Positions 17,203 through 26,198 of a stretch of 47,964 nucleotides of DNA are shown piece after piece. The position numbers and the translations under genes are program-made. This DNA comes from Rhodanobacteraceae bacterium (lineage in GTDB: Bacteria; Pseudomonadota; Gammaproteobacteria; Xanthomonadales; Xanthomonadaceae), in NCBI GenBank assembly GCA_024233975.1, contig JACKOX010000024.1, forward strand, positions 1-47,964. The letters run 5' to 3'. The notes under the pieces are model-generated. The model had not been told where the DNA came from and searched no databases. It worked only from the letters and a program-made list of their open reading frames with translations. Positions within the stretch are counted from its first letter, which is position 1. The number at the start of each line of letters is the position of its first letter.

Positions 17203-17823
17203 ATGGCCAGTGATCGCCAGCCCGAAAACCCCGTCGAAAGCAGCTCAGCGGAGCAGGGACAGGTCACGGCCATCCTTTCGGCGGCGCACGGCGATGGCGG
17301 ACTGCAGCGTGAAGATCTCGACCGCCTGTTCGGGTTGATCTACGTCGAGCTGCGACGGATCGCCGCCCGCACGCTCGGGCCAGGCCAGGGCGCCACACTG
17401 AACCCGACCGCATTGGTACACGAGGCGTACGCCAAGCTGATCGGCGGCAATCCGCTGGACATCGAGGGTCGGCGTCACTTCCTCGCCCTGTGTGCCCGCG
17501 TCATGCGGCAGATCGTGATCGATCACGCGCGCGGACGCTGTGCCGACAAACGCGGTGGCGGCGCCGCGGCACTGGAGCTCGACGAGAACGACCCGCTGGA
17601 CCTGTCGCGCCCGGAATCCCTGCTGGCACTGGACCGGGCGCTGGAACGGCTGGAAACGCGCGACCCGCGCCTGGTCCAGCTGCTGCACTACCGCGTTTTT
17701 GCCGGTCTGGAACTGGCCGAGATCGCGCCGCTGCTGCAGGTCACCGTTCGCCAACTGCAGCGTGACTGGCAACGCGCGCGTATCTGGCTGGTCGACGAGA
17801 TGCTCGACACCGACGAAGGCTAG
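17203..17823 (+). CDS. ECF sigma factor of the kinase-associated (TIGR02999/ECF43-like) type
   Basis: This 206-residue sigma factor has region 2 at about 38-115 (including LNPTALVHEAYAKLI, then HFLALCARVMRQIVIDHARG) and region 4 at about 145-200 (LELAEIAPLLQVTVRQLQRD). In most ECF sigmas region 2.2 has several acidic residues that hold the beta-prime clamp helices. Here that stretch is NPTALVHEAY with Thr69, a signature of the group in which a Ser/Thr kinase activates the sigma by phosphorylation. A Ser/Thr kinase gene lies convergently 26 bases away, and no anti-sigma gene is visible. The start at 17203 excludes an unlikely Pro-rich extension (17143). Confidence 0.88.
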   Translation: MASDRQPENPVESSSAEQGQVTAILSAAHGDGGLQREDLDRLFGLIYVELRRIAARTLGPGQGATLNPTALVHEAYAKLIGGNPLDIEGRRHFLALCARVMRQIVIDHARGRCADKRGGGAAALELDENDPLDLSRPESLLALDRALERLETRDPRLVQLLHYRVFAGLELAEIAPLLQVTVRQLQRDWQRARIWLVDEMLDTDEG

Positions 17824-17848
17824 GCCGGGGACGTCGGCACCCTGGACA

Positions 17849-20215
17849 TCAGGGCTGCGCGTCGTACTTGGCCAGCGCAGCCGCCGCCTGATCGGCAAGA
17901 CTGTCCTCCCGGTCCTTCAGGGCAGCCAGTCGCTGCAGGATGCGCCGACCTTCTTCGCGATGCCCGCCGAGCAGCAGGCTTCGCGCGATCGGCAGTTCCA
18001 GCATCGTGATCCACGGATGATCCTCGCCCAGCGCCGCGATGGCCTCGCTGCGTGCCTCGCGCCAGATTTCCACCGCGCCGTCATAGTCTCCGCGGTCACT
18101 GGCCAGATTGGCGAGATGCCCCAGCGTGGTGGCGATGTCACGGTGGGGAGCGTCATGCAGGATTCGATGAGCCGCCAGCACCTGCCGAAGTTCGGCTTCG
18201 GCCGCGTCCGGCTGCTTGCTCATGCGCAGCGCGTAGGCCAGGTTGGTCCGCACAGCCAAGGTGCGCTGGTCGGTTTCGCCAAACTGCTGCAGGTGCCGGT
18301 CAAGCGCCCTTCGCAGCAGTGGCAAGGCCTCGTCGAAGCGGCGGTCACGCAGTAACACGGTGGCCAGCTGCGCTTCCAGCTCGCTGCGCTGCAGCCAGAC
18401 CTTGGCGTCATCCGGTTCGCCCCGGGCTTCCAGGTGCCTAAGCGCCTCCGCCAGATGCGTTTCCGCCTCGGCGATATTGCCGGCGCTGGACTCCACCGCA
18501 CCAAGCAGTCGCAGCGCGGGAATCCGCCAGACATCCGGGTCGCTGGTCGACGACGCCTGTTCCAGCTGGCGCATGAGCAGTTCGCGCGCATCCGTCCAGC
18601 GACCCAGACGGAAGCGCGCGTCGGCCAGCGCGAAGCGGACGTCCATGCTGTCGGGATGCGCCGCGCCGAGGCCGGCTTCACGCAGCGCCAGGGCTTCGGA
18701 AAGCGAGGCATCCGCATCCGACTCGCGCGAACGATTGAGCATGATGCCGCCGATGTCGCTCAACAACTGCGCCAACAGCAGCGGCTGCCCTTTGAAATCG
18801 GCGCGCGCCTGGGTAACACCGTCAACCAGCAACTCGTCGATGTCGCGACCCCGGTTCTCGGCATCCTGCGGGTCGCCGCTGCCGATCAGCTTCAGCAGGA
18901 AGCCGTGCATGGACTCGGCCCGCAGCCGGGCGAGCTCGGCGGCGTTACGCTCCGCGGCAAGACGCATGCCCTGCCAGGTCGCAGTCACCGCATAACCAAC
19001 CAGCAGTATGGCGATGACTGCGCTGGCGGTTGCGCCAAACCAGTGACGACGCAGCCAGCGCGCGGCCAGATAGCGACGCGTCGCCGGGCGTGCCTTGATG
19101 GGCCGCCCCTGTCGCCAGCGCTCAAGATCCTCCGCCAACTCGCGGGCGCCGGCGTAGCGGGCACGTGGATCGGCTTCCAGCGCATGCAGGATGATGCTGT
19201 CGAGGTCCCCGGCAAGCCGGCGCCAGTGCCGTGAAAGCGCCGTGTTGTCGGTCGCTTTGAGGCGCTGACTGGGACGCTGCGCACCGGCGCGCATCGCCGC
19301 CAGCAACCGCAGGGCATCGCCTTCGGCCGCTTCGAAGGCGCGATGACCGGTGAGCAGGCGGTAGAGCAGCAATCCCAGCTGATAGACATCGCTGGCCACA
19401 CCGGCGGGCTCGCCGGCCAGCTGTTCAGGACTTGCCCAGCTCAGCGTGTAGGCCTGTGCGTGCGTGGCCGTTCGTGCGCCATCACCGCCGTCTTCGAGCA
19501 TCCGCGCGATGCCAAAATCCAGCACGCGGACCTTGCCCTCATTGTCGAGCAGGATATTGGCCGGCTTGAGGTCACGATGGATGACCAGCTGCCGATGCGC
19601 GTGATCCAGCGCGCCGGCGACCTCGATAACCAGATCCACGCGCTCCTCGATGCCCAGCCCCTGCCAGGAACAGGCCTCGTCGATCGGGTCGCCATTGACG
19701 AACTCCATCGCCAGCCACGGCCGGCCATCGGGCGCGGTGCCGGCGTCGATCAGCCGCGACAGCCGCGGATCATCCAGACGGGCGAGGATCTGCGTCTCCT
19801 GAAGGAAGCGGCGGCGCAGCTCCTCACCGCCCATGCCCAACGACATGACCTTGATCGCGGCGTACTGGCAGGCCTGATCGAGGAAACGCTCGGCCTCGAA
19901 AACCTCGGCCATGCCGCCCTGCCCGATGCGCCCCACCAGCGTCCAGTCACCAAGGCGCTGACCTTCATGCAGTGTGCCGGGCAACCGGGACAGTGCATCC
20001 GCGTAGAGCGGGGTTTCAGCGATATGCTCCAGACTCTCGCTACGCGACAGACCCGCCAGCAGCCGACGCAGGCGCGCCGCGATACGTGGTTGCTCCTGAT
20101 CCAGGGCCAGCAAGCGCGCCGCGCGCGTCTCTGGATCAAGATCCAGCAGCTGATCGAGCTCGCGATCGAGCTCCCGCCATTGCGCCTCGGATGTTTTCGC
20201 GCCAGATGTGCTCAT
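17849..20215 (-). CDS. Membrane Ser/Thr protein kinase with C-terminal TPR repeats
   Basis: This 788-residue protein has an N-terminal helical region, a Hanks-type kinase domain (about 90-350) with Gly loop GRIGQGGMAEVF (95-106), K122, catalytic HRDLKPAN (213-220), DFG (233-235) and a WASPEQL activation-loop end. A membrane helix (about 392-412) precedes a long periplasmic TPR array (about 440-780) with repeated LALREAGLGAAHPDS-like units. All catalytic residues are present. It faces the kinase-type ECF sigma gene, so it is the natural candidate to phosphorylate it (inference). The start at 20215 (MSTSGAK) was preferred over an upstream in-frame start at 20284. Confidence 0.92.
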   Translation of the reverse strand: MSTSGAKTSEAQWRELDRELDQLLDLDPETRAARLLALDQEQPRIAARLRRLLAGLSRSESLEHIAETPLYADALSRLPGTLHEGQRLGDWTLVGRIGQGGMAEVFEAERFLDQACQYAAIKVMSLGMGGEELRRRFLQETQILARLDDPRLSRLIDAGTAPDGRPWLAMEFVNGDPIDEACSWQGLGIEERVDLVIEVAGALDHAHRQLVIHRDLKPANILLDNEGKVRVLDFGIARMLEDGGDGARTATHAQAYTLSWASPEQLAGEPAGVASDVYQLGLLLYRLLTGHRAFEAAEGDALRLLAAMRAGAQRPSQRLKATDNTALSRHWRRLAGDLDSIILHALEADPRARYAGARELAEDLERWRQGRPIKARPATRRYLAARWLRRHWFGATASAVIAILLVGYAVTATWQGMRLAAERNAAELARLRAESMHGFLLKLIGSGDPQDAENRGRDIDELLVDGVTQARADFKGQPLLLAQLLSDIGGIMLNRSRESDADASLSEALALREAGLGAAHPDSMDVRFALADARFRLGRWTDARELLMRQLEQASSTSDPDVWRIPALRLLGAVESSAGNIAEAETHLAEALRHLEARGEPDDAKVWLQRSELEAQLATVLLRDRRFDEALPLLRRALDRHLQQFGETDQRTLAVRTNLAYALRMSKQPDAAEAELRQVLAAHRILHDAPHRDIATTLGHLANLASDRGDYDGAVEIWREARSEAIAALGEDHPWITMLELPIARSLLLGGHREEGRRILQRLAALKDREDSLADQAAAALAKYDAQP

Positions 20216-20298
20216 CGTCGCAGCCGCCCCGCCCTGCCGGCCATTATCGACCGCATCTTCAGGCAAGACGACAATCGCCGCCACAAACGACAGTCCGA

Positions 20299-20334
20299 AC
20301 GGAAAACGCCCCGCTTTCGCGAGGCGTTTTCCAT
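20299..20334 (-). terminator. Rho-independent terminator of gltA
   Basis: Read on the minus strand, AAAACGCCTCGC - GAAA - GCGGGGCGTTTT forms a 12-bp stem with one wobble pair and a stable tetraloop. It runs into TTTTCC about 30 bases after the gltA stop. Confidence 0.8.
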
Positions 20335-20362
20335 CAGGCGGACTGCGATCTGATCGCCGCGA

Positions 20363-21670
20363 TCAGCGCTTGGCCATCGGCACGTAGTCGCGCGACGCAG
20401 CACCGGTGTAAACCTGTCGCGGACGACCGATGCGGCCGGCCGGATCGTTCTGCTGCTCCAGCCAGTGCGCCACCCAGCCAGCGGTGCGGGCAATGGCGAA
20501 CATGACGGTGAACATCTCGGTCGGGATATTGAGCGCCTTGTAGATGATGCCGCTGTAGAAATCGACGTTCGGGTACAGCTTGCGCTCGACGAAGTAGTCG
20601 TCCTTCAGCGCCGCTTCCTCCAGCTTCATCGCCACCTCCAGCAGCGGGTCGTTGACGCCCAGTTCGCGGAGCACTTCGTGGGTCATCTCGCGGATGATGG
20701 TCGCGCGCGGATCGAAATTCTTGTAGACGCGATGACCGAAGCCCATCAGGCGGTAGTCGTCGTTCTTGTCCTTGGCGCGGTCGACGGCGGTCTGCACGCG
20801 GGAGGCATCACCGATTTCCTCCAGCATCTTGAGGACCGCCTCGTTCGCGCCGCCATGCGCCGGCCCCCACAGCGCGGCGATGCCGGCCGCCACGCAGGCA
20901 TACGGATTAGCGCCGGTGGAGCCGACCAGGCGCACGGTCGACGTCGAGGCGTTCTGCTCGTGATCGGCGTGCAGGATGAACAGCAGGTCCAGCGCCTTGG
21001 CCGCCACCGGGTTCAGCTCCAGCGGCTCGCTCGGCACTTCGAACATCAGGTGCAGGAAGCGCGTGCAGTAGTCCAGGTTGTTGCGCGGATAGCGCACCGG
21101 CCAGCCGATCGAATGGCGATAGCAGGCGGCGGCAATGGTCGGCACCTTGGCGATCAGGCGGATCGCGGCCATGCGGCGCTGCTCCGGATCGTCGAGATCA
21201 AGGTCATCGTGGTAGAAGGCCGCCAGCGAGCCGATCATGCCGCAGAGCATGGCCATCGGATGCGCGTCGTGGCGGAAGCCGTGCAGGAAGCTCTTGAAAG
21301 CCTCGTGCATCATCGTGTGATGGGTGACTTCGTGGTCGAAGGCCTGGAACTGCTTGGCATTCGGCAGCTCGCCGTTCAACAGGAGGTAGGCGACTTCCAG
21401 GAAGCTCGACTGCTTGGCCAACTGCTCGATGGGATAGCCGCGATACAGCAGCACGCCTTCGTCACCATCGATGTAGGTCACCGCGCTCTGGCAGCTTGCC
21501 GTCGCCGTGAAACCCGGATCGAAGGTGAAATAACCCGTTTCCTTGTAGAGCTTGCCGATATTGAGGGTCGGCGCGCCCAGCGTGCCCTGGACCACCGGCA
21601 GCTCGACGGAACGGCCGGCGGCGGAATCGGTCAATACGACGCTCTTGTGGCCGTTATCGTTTTGGGACAC
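20363..21670 (-). CDS. gltA: Citrate synthase (type II, hexameric class)
   Basis: This 435-residue enzyme condenses acetyl-CoA and oxaloacetate to citrate in the TCA cycle. Family motifs are LLYRGYPIEQLA near residue 75, HADHEQNASTSTVRLVGSTG (about 265) and MGFGHRVYKNFDPRA (about 315). These carry the His-His-Asp catalytic set. The length matches the allosteric gram-negative enzymes. The start is GTG with AAGGAG seven bases upstream. A strong terminator follows. Confidence 0.97.
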   Translation of the reverse strand: MSQNDNGHKSVVLTDSAAGRSVELPVVQGTLGAPTLNIGKLYKETGYFTFDPGFTATASCQSAVTYIDGDEGVLLYRGYPIEQLAKQSSFLEVAYLLLNGELPNAKQFQAFDHEVTHHTMMHEAFKSFLHGFRHDAHPMAMLCGMIGSLAAFYHDDLDLDDPEQRRMAAIRLIAKVPTIAAACYRHSIGWPVRYPRNNLDYCTRFLHLMFEVPSEPLELNPVAAKALDLLFILHADHEQNASTSTVRLVGSTGANPYACVAAGIAALWGPAHGGANEAVLKMLEEIGDASRVQTAVDRAKDKNDDYRLMGFGHRVYKNFDPRATIIREMTHEVLRELGVNDPLLEVAMKLEEAALKDDYFVERKLYPNVDFYSGIIYKALNIPTEMFTVMFAIARTAGWVAHWLEQQNDPAGRIGRPRQVYTGAASRDYVPMAKR

Positions 21671-21825
21671 GGGCGTACTCCTTCACAGTCGTTTCAATTC
21701 GAATTCGGGGTGTGGCGGCACCGGCGGTTTTGCCGTCTCGACGGCATCGGTGTCGCCCTGCAGCGCGGCGTCTTCACGCCACCGGCCATATCGCCGGCTG
21801 GGTGATCGCCTGAGGCAGGAGCGGC

Positions 21826-21853
21826 ATTATCGCATACCCGGCGGTACGGCGAA
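21826..21853 (-). promoter_or_regulatory. Weak candidate promoter for gltA
   Basis: On the minus strand GATAAT (21826-21831) follows TTCGCC (21848-21853) after 16 bases. The -35 match is poor, so an activator may be needed if this is the real promoter. Confidence 0.25.
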
Positions 21854-21925
21854 GCGCCTGCGATGCCCCGCAAACACGTCGCATGGCGAAGCTGCGGAGC
21901 CGATCACGCCACGCCGGTCACGGCA

Positions 21926-21962
21926 CGAAAAAAAGCCGGCCAACGCGGAGGTTGGCCGGCTT
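21926..21962 (-). terminator. Rho-independent terminator of rpmE2
   Basis: A perfect 12-bp stem (AAGCCGGCCAAC with its complement) and a 6-base loop are followed on the minus strand by seven T residues, about 60 bases after the rpmE2 stop. Confidence 0.92.
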
Positions 21963-22018
21963 CGATGCTGCCTTGCCAGCGCCACTCGGGCGCCCGGCAG
22001 GTCCCTGCTCGGGACGGA

Positions 22019-22261
22019 TTACTTGCCGTAGCGACGACGGAACTTGTCGACGCGACCGCTGGTATCCATGATCTTGTGCTTGCCCGTGTAGAACGGGTGC
22101 GACTTCGAGGTCACTTCCAGCTTGATCAGCGGGTACTCGTTACCGTCTTCCCACTTGATGGTCTCGTCGGACTTGATGGTCGAGCGGGTCAGGAAGGCGA
22201 AATCGCTGGACAGGTCCTGGAAGACGACTTCGCGGTAGTTCGGGTGGATTTCGGGCTTCAT
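22019..22261 (-). CDS. rpmE2: 50S ribosomal protein L31 type B
   Basis: This 80-residue protein begins MKPEIHPNYREVVFQD and contains SKSHPFYTGK and the C-terminal KFRRRYGK. It lacks the zinc-binding cysteines of type A L31, which marks the cysteine-free type B paralogue often used under zinc limitation. GGAG lies seven bases before the ATG. The long upstream extension of this frame overlaps the nucleoside hydrolase gene and is not real. A promoter and a terminator frame it as a single-gene unit. Confidence 0.95.
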   Translation of the reverse strand: MKPEIHPNYREVVFQDLSSDFAFLTRSTIKSDETIKWEDGNEYPLIKLEVTSKSHPFYTGKHKIMDTSGRVDKFRRRYGK

Positions 22262-22327
22262 GGTTCTGCTCCAGACTGGGCCGGTTGATCTGGCCGGAAA
22301 GTCTTCGGGCCGGGGAAAAAGACGACC

Positions 22328-22356
22328 ATTGTAGTCAGCGCCCGCGTCGGGCGCAA
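22328..22356 (-). promoter_or_regulatory. Putative sigma-70 promoter of rpmE2
   Basis: On the minus strand TTGCGC (22351-22356) and TACAAT (22328-22333) are 17 bases apart, about 65 bases upstream of the rpmE2 ATG. No Zur-type operator was recognised. Confidence 0.5.
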
Positions 22357-22371
22357 GACCGGACCCGGTAC

Positions 22372-23313
22372 TCAGCCAGCCTCCAGCGTGGAGGCCAGCA
22401 GGTCCTCGAATCCACCCTGATCGATCGACAGCACGATGCTGGCGTTGGGCTTGCGGCCGAGGCGGTCTTCCCAGTCGACCACCGTGGCGCCACGGCAATG
22501 CTCACCCGCCGTCTCCACGGCCACGTGATGGCGCTCCATGCGCTCGACCAGCTCCGGCCGCAGTACGATCGCCATCGCCAGCGCATCGGCGGCGAGGAAA
22601 CCGGCCCGGCCGTGATCCTTCGTAAATCGCCGCGCCGTGCCGGAAATCGCGCCATAGAAGCTGGTCAACGGGTGGTCCGTGTCCAGCCAACGGTCCATGC
22701 TCGGGTAAGGAATGGCGTGGCGGACGGTGGCTTCCCAGTCGACCAGGTCAAACTCGGGCCAGCGCGAGAACACCACGGCAGCGGCCTCCGGATCGAAACC
22801 GATGTTGAACTCCGCCGGCACGCGATGCGTGTTGCCGCGCCCGGTCACGGCGCCGCCCATGATCAGCAGCCGCTTGAACAGCGACGGCAGCTCCGGCTCC
22901 AGCTGCAGCGCCAGCGCCACGTTGGTCAGCGGCCCGAGCGCGACCAGCGTGAGCTCGCCCGGTCGCGTCTTCGCCTCGCGGATGATCGCCAGCGCGGCAT
23001 GCTCGGTGCGCGCCTGTGCGGTGGGCGGCAGGTAGCCCACGTCGCCAAAACCATCCTGCCCATGCACGAAGGCGGCATCCGGCGCGGGATGCAACATCGG
23101 TTCCGGGCAGCCGGGATAGACCGGCGTCGACCAGCCACCCATCTCGCAGAGCTTGAGGGCGTTGCGCACGGTATGGCCGAGGCCGACGTTGCCGGCGGCA
23201 ATGGTCAACCCGACCACGTCGGCATAGCGGTGCGCCATCATCAGCGCCAGCGCGTCATCCACGCCGGGATCGGTGTCGATGAGAAGGGTCAGCTTGGAGT
23301 TGTTGTCGCTCAT
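22372..23313 (-). CDS. Inosine-uridine preferring nucleoside hydrolase
   Basis: This 313-residue enzyme cleaves the N-glycosidic bond of nucleosides to free base and ribose. The hallmark DTDPGVDDALALMMA (residues 13-27) supplies the calcium-binding Asp cluster. Further motifs are AAGNVGLGHTVRNALKLC and LVALGPLTNVALAL. It has no signal peptide and is presumably cytosolic purine or pyrimidine salvage; substrate preference cannot be read from the sequence. The methyltransferase gene lies ten bases upstream on the same strand, so the two are probably co-transcribed. Confidence 0.92.
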   Translation of the reverse strand: MSDNNSKLTLLIDTDPGVDDALALMMAHRYADVVGLTIAAGNVGLGHTVRNALKLCEMGGWSTPVYPGCPEPMLHPAPDAAFVHGQDGFGDVGYLPPTAQARTEHAALAIIREAKTRPGELTLVALGPLTNVALALQLEPELPSLFKRLLIMGGAVTGRGNTHRVPAEFNIGFDPEAAAVVFSRWPEFDLVDWEATVRHAIPYPSMDRWLDTDHPLTSFYGAISGTARRFTKDHGRAGFLAADALAMAIVLRPELVERMERHHVAVETAGEHCRGATVVDWEDRLGRKPNASIVLSIDQGGFEDLLASTLEAG

Positions 23314-23323
23314 GGATTTCCAG

Positions 23324-24064
23324 TCAATTCGATGCCTTGCGGGAAAAAATTACCGGCCGGCCGTTCGACCAGGGCAATGAAGGCAAGGCTTCCAGCAAGG
23401 CGGATTCGACGAATCCAGCCTCGCGCAGGCGCTGCAGGATATCGCGTCGGTAGTCGCGGAAGGCCAGAATGCCTTCGCCGCGCAAAGGATCGATGTGATG
23501 CAGCGGGGGCTCAAGGTGCCGGATCGCGCCATCGGCGTCCAGCTCGGCGCGTTCGACGGTAACCTCGCCAGCATAGACCGGCACGGTGAACAGCATCACG
23601 CCGCCAGGGCGAAGTACCCGCAGGCATTCGCGCATTGCGCGGAGGTCGTCGGGCACATGTTCCAGCACTTCGGTATGGGTGATGAGGTCGAAGCTCTCGT
23701 CGGCATAACTCAGGCGCTGCATGTCCTCGCAGCGAACACCATCCCGCAGCTCGCCGGACTGCGCGTCCGAAAAATACTCCGAACAGGCCACCGAAGCCGC
23801 ACGGCGGCGAAGCCAGGCGGTCAACGGGCCACGTGCTGAGAACTCGCAGACATCCCTGCCAGACAAGCCCGGCATCACCTTGCAGATCGCCCGACCCATC
23901 GCCAGGTGTACGGTACTGGCCGCGCAACGCAGGCAGCGCACGGCGGCTTCGTCATCGCCGCGCAGGCGAACCAGCACACTGGGACCACAGAACGGGCAGC
24001 GAACCGGCCGCAGTCGGAACTCGCGCCAGCGCAGCAGCTTCAAGCCTTGTGCCAGGCGCGACAT
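23324..24064 (-). CDS. Class I SAM-dependent methyltransferase with N-terminal zinc ribbon
   Basis: This 246-residue protein has a CPFCG...CLRC zinc ribbon at about residues 23-47, then a Methyltransf_11-type core. The core shows FDLITHTEVLEHVPD (about 124-138) and LRVLRPGGVMLFTVPVYAGE (about 147-166). The first SAM-binding Gly motif is weak (GRDVCEFSARGPLTAWL). The pattern recalls enzymes acting on lipid-linked or cell-surface glycans, but the substrate is unknown. Its ATG overlaps the recG stop (TGATG), so it is translationally coupled to the recG 3' end. Confidence 0.88.
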   Translation of the reverse strand: MSRLAQGLKLLRWREFRLRPVRCPFCGPSVLVRLRGDDEAAVRCLRCAASTVHLAMGRAICKVMPGLSGRDVCEFSARGPLTAWLRRRAASVACSEYFSDAQSGELRDGVRCEDMQRLSYADESFDLITHTEVLEHVPDDLRAMRECLRVLRPGGVMLFTVPVYAGEVTVERAELDADGAIRHLEPPLHHIDPLRGEGILAFRDYRRDILQRLREAGFVESALLEALPSLPWSNGRPVIFSRKASN

Positions 24065-26198
24065 CAGGCTTCCGCAAAGCGCTCGGCGGCGCCCACCCAG
24101 CGCGCGATCAGCGCCTCGGCGCGCGCAGGTGATTCCGACAGCAGCGCTTCCGCCGCGCGCTGCACGTCCGGCAGCAGGTCGCTGTCGCGCGCCAGGTCGG
24201 CGATACGGAAGCCCGCCTCGCCGGTCTGTCGCGTGCCCAGCAGCTCGCCAGGGCCGCGCAATTCGAGTCGCGTTCGGCGATGACCGACAGCATCGTTGCT
24301 TTCGCGCATCACCTCAAGACGCGCCTTGAGCGTTCATCTGACAACGGCGGCTGGTAGAGCAGCACGCAGGTCGAGGCCACTTCGCCGCGGCCGACGCGAC
24401 CGCGCAGCTGGTGCAACTGACAGACGAAGTCGGCGTTCGCATTCTCGATCAGCATCAGGCTGGCATTGGGCACATCGACACCAACCTCGATGACGGTCGT
24501 TGCCACCAGCAGGTTCAGCTCGCCGTCCTTGAATGCCTGCATCACCCGTTGCTTGTCGGCGGCCTTCATGCGCCCGTGGACCAGACCGACCGCCAGTTCC
24601 GGCATCTGCGTGGACAGCGCCGCATGTGTGGCCTCGGCGGCCTCGGCGACGATCTCCTCGCTTTCCTCGATCAACGTGCAGACCCAGTAAGCCTGTCGCC
24701 CTTCCGTGCAGGCCGCGCGGATGCGCTCGACGACCTGCTCCCGGCGCGCGGCGTTGACCACGACAGTCTGCACCGGCGTGCGCCCGGGCGGCAGTTCGTC
24801 GATGACGGAAACATCGAGATCGGCATAGGCAGTCATCGCCAACGTGCGCGGAATCGGCGTCGCGGTCATCACCAGCTGGTGCGGACGCGCTTCGCCCTGC
24901 AGACCCTTGTCGCGCAGCGCCAGCCGCTGGTGCACACCAAAGCGGTGCTGCTCGTCGATCACCACCAGCGCCAGGTCGCGGAACACCACGCCATCCTGGA
25001 ACAGCGCATGCGTGCCGACGATGAGGTCGGCTTCGCCGGCCAGTGACGCCAGCGCGCTCGCGCGCGCCTTGCCCTTGATGCGTCCGCTGAGCCGGCAGAC
25101 GTTCACGCCCAATGGCGTCAGCCAGCCCTCGAAGCTGGTCGCGTGCTGTTCGGCCAGCAGTTCCGTTGGCGCCAGAACGGCGACCTGCCGGCCGGATTCG
25201 ATCGCCGCCAGCGCCGCCAGCGCGGCGACCACCGTCTTGCCCGAGCCGACATCGCCCTGCACCAGTCGCAGCATGGGTTCGGTGGCGACAAGATCGCTTC
25301 GAATGTCCGACAGCACCCGCTGCTGGGCAGCCGTAAGCGCGAATGGCAGCGAGGATTCCAACGATGCCGACAGGCGCTGATCCGGCTGCAATGCCGGACC
25401 ACGGTGCCGACGGATGCTCATGCGCTGGCGACGCAGGCTGAGCTGGTGCGACAGCAGTTCCTCGAAGGCCAGCCGCCGTTGCGCAGGGTGGATCCCGGCC
25501 TGCAGCGCGCTGACATCGACATCCGCCGGCGGCGAATGGACTAGGCGCAGCGCAGCGCCCAGCGACGGCAGCTGCAGCGATGCCAGCGCCTCCGCCGGCA
25601 GCAGCTCCAGCTGATCGTCAGACGGCAGCACCGCCAGTGCCTGCTTCATCAGTCGCGTCATCAGCGTCTGCCCGACGCCATCGGTCAGCGGATAGAGCGG
25701 CGTCAGCCGATCCGCCGTCCGACCGCGCTCGGCATCACCGATGCGCTGGTAGGACGGATGGATCATCTCGAAGCCGATGCCGCCGGCACGCACGTCGCCG
25801 AAGCAGCGCAACCACGCACCAGGCTGGAACTGCGAGGCCTGCGCGGCGCGGAAGTGGATGAAGCGCAGCACCAGCGTGGCGCCGGAGTCATCACTGATGG
25901 CGACACGCAGCTGCGGCCGATAACGGAAACCGCGCTCGACTGCCTCGATGCGGCCTTCGACCTGCACTTTCTGTCCCGCCTGGAGGTCACGAATGGCCAC
26001 GACGCTGGTGCGATCCTCGTAGCGAAGCGGCAGGTGGAACCAGAGGTCGCGCAGCTGGCGCAGCCCGAGCTTTTCCAGCTTGGCGGACAGTGACGGACCG
26101 ATACCCTTCAGCTGCGCCAGCGGCTTGCCGCCCGCGCCGTGATCCCGCAGCGGATCGACGCGATCCTTGCCGGCCTTAGTCGAGGACGAGGATGGCAT
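24064..26198 (-). pseudogene. recG: ATP-dependent DNA helicase RecG, reading frame broken near the 3' end
   Basis: RecG remodels stalled forks and recombination intermediates. The main frame (26198 down to 24309) codes the wedge/OB domain and helicase core with Walker A GDVGSGKT, DEQH, TATPIPRTLA and QLHQLRGRVGRG. It then stops after PPLSDERSRRVLR. The missing C-terminus (ARLEVMRESND, then LELRGPGELLGTRQTG to the stop at 24064) continues in another frame, and a short piece coding VIAERD lies in a third. At least three indels fall within about 80 bases. A change to NADFVC just before QLHQLRG also looks like compensated indels. Every other complete gene in the window is intact, so this is either real decay or a local sequence error. 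The start at 26198 overlaps the ridA 3' end. Confidence 0.88.

Larger units (their letters stand above)
21671..22018. other. 348-base gene-free gap between gltA and rpmE2
   Basis: This gap holds the gltA 5' leader and a weak promoter (about 21826-21853), then the rpmE2 terminator (21926-21962). Nothing else is supported; in-frame stretches here have no coding character I recognise. Confidence 0.6.

Noticed and set aside
20465..21805. 446-codon open frame on the plus strand
   Set aside because: It is antisense to gltA, whose full protein and motifs are unmistakable.
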